Shown: positions 7,501 to 13,157 of the stretch, one piece after another
How the letters are laid out: each line of letters begins with the position of its first letter
Position numbering within the stretch: the stretch's first letter is position 1
Assembly: GCA_040757115.1 (NCBI GenBank)
Contig: JBFLYA010000087.1
Coordinates: forward strand, 1 to 15,141
DNA from: a bacterium
Lineage (GTDB): Bacteria; UBA9089; CG2-30-40-21; SBAY01
Length of the DNA stretch: 15,141 nucleotides
Direction: 5' to 3'
Program-made: the position numbers and the translations under genes
Notes under the pieces: model-generated
Told to the model about the DNA's origin: nothing
Seen by the model: the letters and a program-made list of their open reading frames with translations, nothing else
Database searches by the model: none

Positions 7501-9763
7501 CTACATTACCATTATTATTTTTATAGAAATCATCTTCTGTTGTAACACCTTTATCAAATTTAAGTCTTAAATCCATACCTACCTTATCAACTATAAGTGA
7601 ATCTTCATAATTTATACCATACTCATCGATAATATCTAATTTAAAATTTAATATTTGATTAAAAGGGCAATCTTCATCTACTTTAATTATATATCCTGGA
7701 CTATTTTCTCCTTCACCACCGTATGGCTCCATCTTTGAGAATGAAGTTTGATTATTTACAATTCCAGTATATTTTTCTGTCATAGCATCTTTAGTAGTAA
7801 TAGTTGCTATTGTTTCCCCGAGGTGTAATAACATACTACCGTAATTCTTGAGGATAGTTTGTAGTACTGGTGTTTCACCTGCATCTACATCTCCATCTCC
7901 ATTACCCCAAAATTCCCAGCTTCTTAATGATTGTGGTGCTTTATCAGGTAACTCTTTAACTTTAAACTCGATAGATTTATCTGGAATGGGGTCTTGGGGA
8001 TAATGACTTTTATAGCGTACCTTAGCCGTATGAACATATAAATTGAATCTATATGAGGTATCAACAGAAGGATTGGTAATAATCACTACCATCCTCCCAT
8101 AGTCAATTCCTAATCCTTTTATAATTATCTCTCCTTTTTCCTTTGCCTCATTTTTAAATAAAATTTGACTCTCAATGAATTCATATATCGTTCGTTTTAT
8201 AACACTTCCCTTTATATTTAATCCTTCCAGTTTAATTTTAATCATCTGAGCATAGTTATCTGAAACAGGGATTTTTGGGTCTATCAAGAACTCATAATAT
8301 ACCTCAGTACTTGTACCCAGAGTGATATTATTTAAGTTAAAAGGGTATAAGTCCGTACTATAGGCAATGTTAAATTTATAATCTGTATTTTTACCTGGTT
8401 CATAATTACTCCAGGAGCCACTATCAGTGCGAGTCCCCATAGGAAGTGTTGTATCTAATCTATTTTCTGCTAAATCTTTGGCATCAATACTCAAAGTATA
8501 TTCACCAATAGTCATTTCTTTAGGTATCTGGCAGATACCTACCCAGGTATCATTTAAAAAATCACTTTTTGACCAGGGTGTATCAATTGGTGTTACCGAA
8601 TATTGAGCATAAGGTGAGGTAAGACCGAAGGTAACAGTTGGAGTAATACATGTCTTCATACTTTCTGAAAATTGGATAACAAATTTAGTCGCACCTGACC
8701 CTACAGGATAGCGGTAATTAGAATCATTTGAATCATACAATAACTGCATCCCTTGAAGTATCTTTACTCGCTTAACCATCGGGGCAAAGTTATCTAAAAT
8801 AACATCCCTGGTCTGATTAGCAGAATTCGATCGAATATCCTCAGCTATTACCTTTATCGTATAGCTACCATCCGGATACATTGCCTCATAATTCGTTTGG
8901 GCATCATTATAGGTAGCCGGGTCATTATCTATATCTCCATTCTTATCCCATTTAGTATTCCAATACTTATTTGCCGTAGGAGTCCCTGCGGCAAATGGGT
9001 CATTGGTAACCCAGTAATAGAAGCCAGTAGAGCTTTGCCCATCGTAGATAAGCTCAAAATTATCGTTATCAGGTTTAGAATCAAATTTAATATATTCTAT
9101 CTTATTGCCAATGGTACTTCCATCCTGTAAGAACTCAGCATAGATTTTATAAACAGAGCATCTATGTCCTGCACTATTACCATTTGAATCAGTCCGAGGG
9201 TCAAAAGCATCTGCCTTTATATCTATCCGATTCCAGAGGATATTGCCAGTAATTTGAGTATTAGTTCTATCTCGGTATAAAGTAAAACTGGTCACCGTAG
9301 GATTGGCATTGTCAGTAAATGGACTTAACCCATTACTCCTTAATGGATTATAGTCACCATCATCTTCTTCAAAGTGTAAGTGAGGATGGACTAAAACATT
9401 GCCAATAACGCCCAAAAGAGTCTGACCTGCAATTACCGGATCGTTTACATGGAGATTATTCTCAGGATCCATATGGCGATATGTATATGCTCTACCATCA
9501 TCCCCATTAACCACAACTCGTCCATTTCCACCTTCTACAATCTCTCCGATTATTCCACTTACAGCAGGATATACATTAGTCCCTGCACCTTCTCCTATAT
9601 CTACACCAGCGTGGAAATGAAGTGGATCGGTTCTATACTCTCCAAGTGTACCTGTAATAGGATGTTGAGTAGTAGTTCCTGGTACTGGCCAGATATAACC
9701 CAATACTATATGAGGAGTAAGAATAAATAGGCTACTTAAAAGAAAAAAGGTCTTTTTTATCAT
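1..9763 (-). CDS. Giant secreted multidomain protein: M23 peptidase, Ig-like, VCBS propeller, Fn3 and IPT repeats (3'-partial)
   Basis: The reading frame starts at ATG 9763 and runs off the left edge: 3254 codons with no stop found in the frame when translated through. Residues 1-22 form a Sec-type signal peptide (MIKK, hydrophobic core, cleavage probably after VLG). Domain order: M23/LytM peptidase (about 25-150); mixed Ig-like, OmpL47-like and FlgD-Ig-like segments (about 150-1960); seven FG-GAP/VCBS blades (about 1970-2350); Fn3 domain (about 2360-2455, with PPGTYYWAVQAID); then IPT/TIG-like repeats from about 2459 to the edge. The start lies 2 bases after the stop of the upstream gene and its Shine-Dalgarno lies inside that gene's last codons, so translation is probably coupled. 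Architecture suggests a cell-surface adhesin or matrix protein with a peptidoglycan-directed head; the ligand is unknown. The C-terminus, and any sorting or anchoring signal, is outside the window. Confidence 0.93.
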   Translation of the reverse strand, partial: MIKKTFFLLSSLFILTPHIVLGYIWPVPGTTTQHPITGTLGEYRTDPLHFHAGVDIGEGAGTNVYPAVSGIIGEIVEGGNGRVVVNGDDGRAYTYRHMDPENNLHVNDPVIAGQTLLGVIGNVLVHPHLHFEEDDGDYNPLRSNGLSPFTDNANPTVTSFTLYRDRTNTQITGNILWNRIDIKADAFDPRTDSNGNSAGHRCSVYKIYAEFLQDGSTIGNKIEYIKFDSKPDNDNFELIYDGQSSTGFYYWVTNDPFAAGTPTANKYWNTKWDKNGDIDNDPATYNDAQTNYEAMYPDGSYTIKVIAEDIRSNSANQTRDVILDNFAPMVKRVKILQGMQLLYDSNDSNYRYPVGSGATKFVIQFSESMKTCITPTVTFGLTSPYAQYSVTPIDTPWSKSDFLNDTWVGICQIPKEMTIGEYTLSIDAKDLAENRLDTTLPMGTRTDSGSWSNYEPGKNTDYKFNIAYSTDLYPFNLNNITLGTSTEVYYEFLIDPKIPVSDNYAQMIKIKLEGLNIKGSVIKRTIYEFIESQILFKNEAKEKGEIIIKGLGIDYGRMVVIITNPSVDTSYRFNLYVHTAKVRYKSHYPQDPIPDKSIEFKVKELPDKAPQSLRSWEFWGNGDGDVDAGETPVLQTILKNYGSMLLHLGETIATITTKDAMTEKYTGIVNNQTSFSKMEPYGGEGENSPGYIIKVDEDCPFNQILNFKLDIIDEYGINYEDSLIVDKVGMDLRLKFDKGVTTEDDFYKNNNGNVDAGELVSTEVYLLQIGYTNIRQIYEDCPNYSHKLKGKLSSDSFYVKRIIDDTATDFTDLTGIYKQGYSKKDALTLISSDCPPNTEIPFNIAITDRVTDVNGTPYDFGTWTETGVLKIKVMGKDTLAPLVNKIGISSSTPNPILGDGDYIYFDVDLLDGSNKLTGTSNLNTPAQTILPIYIGQGTKRADVGNFETYRFNYLILPGLKDGEYKIVELKIDDSYGNISEPKPVNVNVEIDTEPPVVEIGSLTSDIFAGTVYNDAGYQLLTGTITISGRTWDKHFGTYTLEYAQGINPALDWKLIVSSTLAQKDMGTLATWNTLPLPDGTYTLRLTATDLVNHSSVMTKIIEIDNTNPTAIITQPGFSQAIALPEVDICGTAWDKNFKEFKLKYCQGILNEHNPNPTWYEIITKDTSVINGTLTNWNTSNLVDGGIYTLELTVTDKLEHQNRQIRAVRVDTTGPEITLAENIKTNVIGYNISEAGMVTINIYQVNPLEYPDIESFFQDTPPYGPVWDWTEEVHLGENEVIWSGKDKDNIELPDSGTYTAYYLSLKGVDEASKESKLAYSQILKKGLPKIDSLTLPLEFDFQTNPMLNFSFLSEVATELEAIVVNDEGKLTQILGSPTTSGNNHEITYQYGWDGRNIYGFMVLSGRYTLKIKLKDVDGNVVFWDGIKENRFIQITTPPLPPIIDYGSPTYRSTPPIPVTNSNPIIQIEKKVIFPTVPIYGSQDIVSGNLTRFAWVFPIKCMEFIEMATNTCNSNAYIWDGRDIPPGKGDGSGRREASIASAGLFPTGDYDYVNYNNKLEYATHSQVTLATDTLPVKIKGVCEIDTPPDNPIFDLDMTLDGYIKGYLLCVYDSQENLIGTAGLNPLPPQQEFGTWGDGSADIEKRNWTKMVDKITYQSPLNLNAGKYIVELTSLDIAGNATKSVKEVSYQRPILAEIGGTVIGDIGSDTSIKSIELVIPPQILQEINWATSTIQITPATSTPELEPFFDYLDKIYNVAPKGLKFSPAATLRLSYLDFNNNELIETDQTYDGIIGVQMDADPEIEGVKIETGEIVSQNYGVNEEQNIKVEQLGIFYLSDHGVPEYIGGIVDRQNKTIEAKIEHTSDYAALVKKDTTPPVTTIELNGIVYNGSYTLSSSTFSLTAIDPMGTTGEVISGVAKIKYGIDNPEPDIIYIEPFSLRPGEHTIYYQAVDNAGNAEEIKNFKIHIVENLLIDAKMDLVDVYVGSVAWGDYDNDGDLDLALTGCLESGEGISKIYKNESGKLIEDPSQDLIGVEDSSIAWGDYDNDGDLDLALTGWNYSNGIISKIYKNESGRLIEDTSQHLIGVTNSSIAWGDYDNDGDLDLALTGWNYSNGIISKIYKNESGRLIEDTSQHLIEVINSSIAWGDYDNDGDLDLALTGYNWFNNISKIYKNESGKLIEDTSQDLIGVQGSFIAWGDYDNDGDLDLVLTGRTILTEHISKIYKNESGKLIEDINQKLPGVGASSIAWGDYDNDGDLDLAVTGLTQSKEHISKIYKNASGKLIEDTFQNLIGVMTSSIAWGDIDCDGNLDLVLTGLIISPKEIMDLLDLLRTEGNKDITLSTGLYAVSNLYKNYGVKSNNLPSPPTQFSSSYSNGKLTFSWNAGSDKETTEKGLYYNIRVGTAPGKEDVVAGKYGSPLFGNYLLKQKSLTLNLPPGTYYWAVQAIDTGLAASQWSAEQVAVTANITLVSPHSGTVGTKVTIKGEGYLQTELIRIDFGTIMSIAMATTDAFGSFGCNFTVQTQPFGIYTISATGSVFSACASFFIRGNIVLVSPTSGLRGTNVTISGNGYSAIEDIVVDFGTTKTIADCVSSGVGSFSTIFTVDVQSAGTTTILVRGIDSNEVCYSYFVITLKPGITLVSPAMGTVGSIVKIAGAGFDLNEGIGIDFGKSLTIATTTADNSGAFSSSFKVDTQGYGTTTIVTRGLTSGQNALDTFIIRGNIVLVTPVSGLIGTKVTVVGNGFAASEKVTIGFGMNPTIATVLSTAQGTFTTTFTADTQPGCGTITVSAKGRDCVAYSWFRMLGRITAVSPQQGTIGTAVTVRGDGFAASELICIDFGTNPTITTTISDYLGRFITVFTADTQPGCGTITVSAKGKDCVAYSWFRMLGRITTVSPQQGTIGTAVTVRGDGFAASELICIDFGTNPTITTTISDYLGRFIAVFTADTQPGCGTITVSAKGKDCVAYSWFRMLGRITAVSPQQGTIGTAVTVRGDGFAASELICIDFGTNPTITTTISDYLGRFIAVFTADTQPGCGTITVSAKGKDCVAYSWFRMLGRITAVSPQQGTIGTAVTVRGDGFAASELICIDFGTNPTIAVILSDGLGRFTAVFTADTQPGCGTITVSAKGRDCVAYSWFRMLGRITAVSPQQGTIGTAVTVRGDGFAASELICIDFGTNPTIAVTLSDGLGRFTAVFTADTQPGGGTITVSAKGKDCAAYSWFRMLGRITAVSPQQGTIGTAVTVRGDGFAASELICIDFG
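1513..2392 (-). repeat. Divergent IPT/TIG-like repeats preceding the homogeneous array
   Basis: Four older copies of the same domain precede the near-identical array in the protein. They are marked by the FGxxxTI-type strand near nt 1513, 1768, 2029 and 2278, at spacings of 255, 261 and 249 bp. Each has the entry strand pattern VSPxSGxxGTxVTIxGxGY/F, for example LVSPHSGTVGTKVTIKGEGY in the first. These have drifted strongly at both DNA and protein level, in contrast with the downstream copies, so expansion occurred at the C-terminal side of the domain. Confidence 0.85.
2395..2690 (-). other. Fibronectin type III domain of the giant protein
   Basis: Residues about 2359-2455 start at LPSPPTQF and continue with KLTFSWNAGSD, YYNIRVGTAPG, LPPGTYYWAVQAID and SQWSAEQVAV. 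This is the usual Fn3 order: Pro-rich entry, central Trp, then the YYWAVQAID strand. It sits between the propeller and the IPT repeats and probably serves as a rigid spacer or carbohydrate/protein contact module. Confidence 0.8.
2830..3850 (-). repeat. Seven FG-GAP/VCBS repeats (about 52 aa, 156 bp) forming a probable seven-bladed propeller
   Basis: Seven tandem units carry the core WGDYDNDGDLDLALTG or a close variant, followed by SKIYKNESGKLIED. The DxDxDG loop is the Ca-binding loop of integrin-alpha-type FG-GAP/VCBS repeats. Seven units make one complete beta-propeller. Six keep the DYDNDGDLD loop; the last in protein order (near nt 2855) reads DIDCDGNLD and is followed by a divergent closing segment. 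Units near nt 3361-3516 and 3517-3672 are almost identical at a spacing of exactly 156 bp, which indicates a recent blade duplication. Such propellers usually bind ligands or partner proteins. Confidence 0.9.
3860..9305 (-). other. Ig-like, FlgD-Ig-like and Ca-binding linker region of the giant protein
   Basis: Residues about 150-1965 are a chain of beta-sandwich segments. Visible landmarks: two Ca-binding-type loops of the form NGDGDVDAGE (about 618) and NNGNVDAGE (about 748), as often seen before CARDB-like domains; a pair of related modules with WDKHFGTYTLEYAQG (about 1035) and WDKNFKEFKLKYCQG (about 1132), each followed by a DGxYTLxLTxTD strand; FlgD-Ig-like WxG turns at WSGKD (about 1280), YGWDGRN (about 1382) and YIWDGRD (about 1515); and an OmpL47-like stretch with TTPPVTTIELNG (about 1868) and GEHTIYYQAVDNAGN (about 1940). 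These are structural spacers or binding modules in large secreted proteins. Boundaries are approximate and made by eye; several stretches between landmarks (for example about 320-600) match no family I can name. Confidence 0.7.
9310..9691 (-). other. M23 (LytM/lysostaphin-type) metallopeptidase domain at the N-terminus of the giant protein
   Basis: Residues about 25-150 of the giant protein match the M23 fold. The first zinc motif is HxxxD (H51 and D55, in HAGVDIG). A middle histidine follows (H97, in YTYRHMD), and the HxH motif is HLHFE (H128 and H130). The glycine-rich GQTLLGVIG strand before HLHFE also fits the family. M23 enzymes cleave peptide cross-links in peptidoglycan. All expected ligands are present, so the domain looks catalytically competent rather than a degenerate LytM regulator. 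It begins directly after the signal peptide, with no coiled coil or LysM before it, and would act outside the inner membrane. Confidence 0.9.
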
Positions 9764-9765
9764 TT

Positions 9766-10806
9766 TTATTCCTCTCTTGATATAGATTTTATCAGAGTAC
9801 CATTTTTATCAAACCAGTACTCTTTAACTATCTTAATTCGTGCATTTGTTTCCTTAATATATGAATTTGCTAATTTACCTATGTAAAATATAATAAAATT
9901 ATCCTCTGTAATACATTTAAGTCTACACATATAGGCATTTTTTCCTTCAACAATATTCTCTTTTCTCCATAGTTCATTTCCCTTATCATCCATTACAATC
10001 AAATGCTTTTTCTCTCTCTCCCGGAATTTTTTAGCTTCCACTTTCCTGTCAATGGTTGAAACAACTATGGCACAGAAACTCCCATCCTTGGAAAACGTTA
10101 TATCCGCCCCTCCACCGTCAATCCTTATCCCTCCAACCCGTTCTATCCTTTTACTCACCCCATTATCAAAAAATATGTCTAGCGGCGCTTCTCCCCACTC
10201 AGAATCAGAACAAAAAACATATTTGCCATTAGATGAAACCTTAACATAGGGAGGATATGAAAAAAGACCAACTTTGGGTTTCCACAATACATCCCCTTCT
10301 GTATTTATTACTATGCAGTCTGTAGATATTCCATAGGGTGGTTTATCAGACGGTTTTGCCGATATTCTAGTAGTAGTTACAACAATATACTTTCTGTTTT
10401 CAGAAATTTTTACCTCTGCCGCACTTTGCTTTCCAAGAATCCATCTTTGGACAGGTATTTCCTTCTTTAACCTTCCTTTTTCATCCAAAAATTTAATTGA
10501 TTTTGCTCTCCCTTGAGCATTTTCATCTTCTACAAATATCACCTTTGGATACTGCACCTTCACTGTCTCTGTTACCTTCTTCTTCTCCAACCCCTTCATC
10601 CCCAAAGCCCTTGCCTCTTCTACAGTCATCTCTGTTTCACCAAAGATAACATCAGCAATAGGTTCATCAGATTTGTATTCAAGGACCAATGCTGGTTCTA
10701 TAGTCTCTGTGCCGACGACTGTTTCTGTTCCCTGGGTTTGGGCAAATCCCTTGCTTGCCAACAATCCCAAAACCACCCCTAAGATTAGTGCCTTTTTAAT
10801 AGACAT
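9766..10806 (-). CDS. Secreted beta-propeller-like protein of unknown function (346 aa)
   Basis: The start at 10806 is supported by AAGGAGG nine bases upstream. Residues 1-22 are a clear signal peptide (MSIKKALILG... ASKGFA|Q). After a low-complexity Thr/Glu stretch, residues about 128-345 show repeated WD40/PQQ-like blade strands: AEVKISENRKYIVVTT (about 130), IVINTEGDVLWKP (about 165), YVKVSSNGKYVFCSDS (about 187), ADITFSKDGSFCAIVVS (about 234), LIVMDDKGNELWRKE (about 269) and EYWFDKNGTLIKS (about 329). The alternation of an outer strand and a DxxGxxLW strand is typical of exported propellers that bind partners rather than catalyse. It sits 28 bp after the secretin and 2 bp before the giant gene, so it probably works with one or both. 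No enzyme motif is visible. No family name can be assigned with confidence. Confidence 0.85.
   Translation of the reverse strand: MSIKKALILGVVLGLLASKGFAQTQGTETVVGTETIEPALVLEYKSDEPIADVIFGETEMTVEEARALGMKGLEKKKVTETVKVQYPKVIFVEDENAQGRAKSIKFLDEKGRLKKEIPVQRWILGKQSAAEVKISENRKYIVVTTTRISAKPSDKPPYGISTDCIVINTEGDVLWKPKVGLFSYPPYVKVSSNGKYVFCSDSEWGEAPLDIFFDNGVSKRIERVGGIRIDGGGADITFSKDGSFCAIVVSTIDRKVEAKKFREREKKHLIVMDDKGNELWRKENIVEGKNAYMCRLKCITEDNFIIFYIGKLANSYIKETNARIKIVKEYWFDKNGTLIKSISREE
9771..9777 (-). promoter_or_regulatory. Shine-Dalgarno of the giant gene embedded in the end of the upstream gene
   Basis: On the minus strand AGAGAGG lies inside the final Arg-Glu-Glu codons of the upstream gene. It is followed by that gene's TAA and then ATG 9763. 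Ribosomes finishing the upstream gene would be positioned to start the giant gene, so the two are probably translationally coupled. Confidence 0.75.
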
Positions 10807-10834
10807 TTCACATTACCTCCTTTGAGTTTTATTT

Positions 10835-12229
10835 TTATATTTTAATAATTTTTGGTGTTAAAGTAATAACTATTTCTCTTGTTGTATCTTGTGATATTTT
10901 TCGTTTAAAAAAATAACCTATTATGGGAATACTACCTATTATTGGTACTTTCTTTTCTGTGAATACCTTATCTTCTTTCATAAGTCCGCTTATAAAGAAC
11001 GGTTGACCATCTTTAAGTATTACAGTCGTATTGGTTTTCCGAGAAGTGATGATAGGTTGATTTTGATTTGTAAAACCATTTAAGGTATTATAATCAGTAT
11101 TAATGGTTAATTTAATAAGGCCAGTTGTAGTTATTTGTGGAGTTATTTGAAGGGTTAATCCAACATCTTTTGATGTCTCTATCTTTTCATAAGTAGATTG
11201 TGGAATATAATATATCTTATCAGTAAAGTCCAACTCTCCTGTTTGGTTGTTTAAGATTGAGATTCTTGGGGTAGCCTTGATTTTGGCAGAACCTTTACTA
11301 ACTAATAGATTAATAAAATCAGATAAAGATAATGGAACAGAAATATTTCTAATATTTATATCAAAATTTTTTCTCAATGTATCCTCCCACCTTTCATAAA
11401 TATTATTATATTCCTTACGTTTTGAATATTCATTCCATGACTCCTGATAATACCTTCCACTTGTATTAAAACTTAAGAATTCAAAGATATGGTTCCAATC
11501 TATTCCTACTTTCTTGCCTTTAGCATATATAACTTCCATGACTGTAACTCCAATTTCCACTTGCTCAGATAGAATATCAACATTTTTAATAATCTCTTTA
11601 ATCTCAATAATTTTACTTGGTATATCAGAAATCATAATCGTATTTAATGTATTGTCACAGATTACCTTACCTTTACTTGATAATCGTTGATTGATAAATG
11701 GTATTACTGAAGTTACAGAGATATTTTGAAATCTATAAAAGTAATTCTCAATACCATCATTCCCTGAAGTTCTTTGTTTATCGAGTTGCTTTAAAGCCTC
11801 AATTATCGAATTTACTTTTGATGGGAGATCAGTAATCAGGACAGCCCGCTGGTCCTTTAAAACTGCAAAAGAACCATCATCGCTTAATGAGGATGAGATA
11901 AAATCTACCAATTCCTCAGCAGAAATATTTTGGAATTTATAAATATTTGAAATAGTTAAATCATCCTGGTCATTGATAATGCGAAGGTTTATATCATCTT
12001 TTGAATTTTTTATCTCTAATTGAATAGGAATCTCTTCTGAATAAACCATAGTAGCCCATAATGTATCAGCAAGCACTCCTATTGCCAGCAAGCAAACCAA
12101 TCCTAAACTCATCTTACACCTAACCATAATTTTATCCTGGCAATCTGTGGCAATCTGCGTCCTATTATTTTTAACCATAATTCTACCACCTACTAAAGAT
12201 TTTTTAAACGATTGTTTTAGGTTAAACAT
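10835..12229 (-). CDS. Short secretin (GspD/PilQ-type outer-membrane pore), 464 aa
   Basis: Secretins form multimeric gated channels in the outer membrane for type II secretion, type IV pili and related systems. Two N1-type (Secretin_N/NolW-like) domains are visible: residues about 96-150 (YKFQNISAEELVDFI ... LITDLPSKVNSIIEALKQLD) and about 164-218 (YRFQNISVTSVIPFI ... MISDIPSKIIEIKEIIKNVD). The secretin core spans about 222-462, with VEIGVTVMEV, ATPRISILNNQ, a late VILKDGQPFFISGL and the signature VPIIGSIPIIGYFF, ending in TREIVITLTPKI. It is shorter than typical GspD and lacks a recognisable N0 domain and C-terminal S-domain. The start at 12229 has AAGGAGG ten bases upstream; the real signal peptide appears to be the hydrophobic stretch at about 40-60 after an odd leader. 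An alternative start is Met35 (nt 12127), because the leader contains a repeat insertion. No ATPase or pseudopilin genes lie in the window. Confidence 0.92.
   Translation of the reverse strand: MFNLKQSFKKSLVGGRIMVKNNRTQIATDCQDKIMVRCKMSLGLVCLLAIGVLADTLWATMVYSEEIPIQLEIKNSKDDINLRIINDQDDLTISNIYKFQNISAEELVDFISSSLSDDGSFAVLKDQRAVLITDLPSKVNSIIEALKQLDKQRTSGNDGIENYFYRFQNISVTSVIPFINQRLSSKGKVICDNTLNTIMISDIPSKIIEIKEIIKNVDILSEQVEIGVTVMEVIYAKGKKVGIDWNHIFEFLSFNTSGRYYQESWNEYSKRKEYNNIYERWEDTLRKNFDINIRNISVPLSLSDFINLLVSKGSAKIKATPRISILNNQTGELDFTDKIYYIPQSTYEKIETSKDVGLTLQITPQITTTGLIKLTINTDYNTLNGFTNQNQPIITSRKTNTTVILKDGQPFFISGLMKEDKVFTEKKVPIIGSIPIIGYFFKRKISQDTTREIVITLTPKIIKI
12121..12182 (-). repeat. Repeat-derived 51-bp in-frame insertion in the secretin leader, flanked by 11-bp direct repeats
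   Basis: AATTATGGTTA (minus strand) occurs twice, at 12172-12182 and 12121-12131, exactly 51 bp apart. Between them lies GGACGCAGATTGCCACAGATT, read as Arg-Thr-Gln-Ile-Ala-Thr-Asp, which resembles the intergenic palindromic repeat at 13446-13510 (GGACGCAGATTTTCACAGAT). The 11-bp direct repeat looks like a target-site duplication and includes an ATG, so the insertion duplicated a possible start codon. 51 bp is 17 codons, so the frame is kept. Confidence 0.7.
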
Positions 12230-12254
12230 TTTAAATCAACCTCCTTATTTTATT

Positions 12255-12341
12255 GGTAATTGGTTAAATGGTAACTGGTTAAATAATTACCAGTTACCAA
12301 TTACCAATTACCAGTTGCCAGTTACCAATTACCAGTTGCCA
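12255..12341. repeat. GGTAATTGG/CCAATTACC repeat with a strong hairpin upstream of the secretin RBS
   Basis: Stretches of the words TTACCAATTACCAG and CCAGTTGCC are repeated here. GGTAATTGGT (12255-12264) pairs perfectly with ACCAATTACC (12303-12312), and GGTAACTGGT (12270-12279) pairs perfectly with ACCAGTTACC (12289-12298), giving two stacked 10-bp stems with small internal loops. On the transcript this sits in the leader about ten bases before the AAGGAGG of the secretin gene. There is no U-tract, so it is not a standard terminator; an effect on leader folding is possible but unproven. Confidence 0.75.
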
Positions 12342-12346
12342 CTCAC

Positions 12347-12510
12347 CAATCAATTGAAATTCATAGAAATTCATTGTTTTTTTGCCACCAATTTCTACAA
12401 ATTTCTATATATTTCCTACCCGGATTACACGGATTAATTTGCTTCGCAACATTCTTTGAATTCGGATTTTTTTATTTTCTTTATCCGTTTCATCCGCTAA
12501 ATCCGATTAC
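12347..12510. repeat. Palindromic intergenic repeats (GAAATTxATAGAAATT and CGGATTACACGGATTA families)
   Basis: Two word families fill this stretch. At about 12350-12417, GAAATTCATAGAAATTC is answered by the inverted words AATTTCTACAAATTTCTA; the same words form the core of the elements at 13196 and 15011. At about 12418-12510, CCCGGATTACACGGATTAATT is answered by the inverted words ATCCGTTTCATCCGCTAAATCCG. No gene, promoter or terminator was recognised in this interval. Confidence 0.65.
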
Positions 12511-12527
12511 TATAACTTTTCTAACCT

Positions 12528-13109
12528 TCACTGATAATATGGTCGTACCTCGACAATCTTGCCAAACTGAGCACCATTAATCCGTAAGTATGCATAATAA
12601 TGATTAAAAATAGATACATCATCACCATCATCATTTTTACCATCCCAGTATACTTTATATTTTCCTTTTGTTAAACTCCCAGAATATAATCTACGGATTA
12701 AATCCCCTCCCATATAAGGACTAAAATGTATTCTAATTTCTATATAACTATCTGCGTTTAATTTAACTATTACTTCATTTTTGCCTCCTTCACCTGCAAA
12801 CCATGCGCTATAGAAATCATTTTGTGTAGGAAAATTTAAACTTACCAGTGCGTACTTATCCCCAAACGAATCTGCTTCTGCTTCGACATAGTTTTCAGCA
12901 GGATGTGGTGTAGAGAGTAGCTCTGTCCATGTTTGCGAGCCGACATCAAATTTAAAGATTTTAAGATTATTTTCGTTTTTACCTGCTACCTCCTGGTCAG
13001 TGTAGGGAATAGCAATCTTTACTGTTTGAGTGGCATTAACATTATTTGATATTACCAGGCTGCAAATTCCCGTTAGCAAAATTTCTAAAAAAAATCTTTT
13101 TTTAATCAT
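12528..13109 (-). CDS. Small secreted protein with C-terminal FlgD-Ig-like domain (193 aa)
   Basis: The start was placed at ATG 13109 (MIKKRFFLEI) rather than at the in-frame ATG nine codons upstream. GGAGGT lies ten bases before 13109, and this start gives a clean signal peptide (cleavage near residue 26, NNVNA|T). Residues about 48-92 (NLKIFKFDVGSQTWTELL ... SFGDKYALVSL) resemble the beta-sandwich module that often precedes FlgD-Ig domains in candidate-phylum secreted proteins. Residues about 140-190 (GSLTKGKYKVYWDGKNDDGD ... YYAYLRINGAQFGKIVEV) match the FlgD-Ig-like fold with its WDGxNDxGxxV turn, the same turn seen three times in the giant protein. The function is unknown; likely periplasmic or surface-located. 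A good sigma70-type promoter lies 49-78 bases upstream of the start. Confidence 0.85.
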   Translation of the reverse strand: MIKKRFFLEILLTGICSLVISNNVNATQTVKIAIPYTDQEVAGKNENNLKIFKFDVGSQTWTELLSTPHPAENYVEAEADSFGDKYALVSLNFPTQNDFYSAWFAGEGGKNEVIVKLNADSYIEIRIHFSPYMGGDLIRRLYSGSLTKGKYKVYWDGKNDDGDDVSIFNHYYAYLRINGAQFGKIVEVRPYYQ

Positions 13110-13157
13110 CTTTAAATTTACCTCCATGATTTTCATTTTATTTAATTTAGTGTTTTT

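Noticed and set aside
8897-9730. Plus-strand ORFs opposite the N-terminal part of the giant gene
   Set aside because: No ribosome binding sites or recognisable protein features; the minus-strand frame encodes a clear M23 domain and signal peptide over the same bases.
13109-13136. Longer start for the FlgD-Ig-like gene at 13136
   Set aside because: GGAGGT lies between the two ATGs at good spacing for 13109, and the downstream start gives a normal signal peptide.
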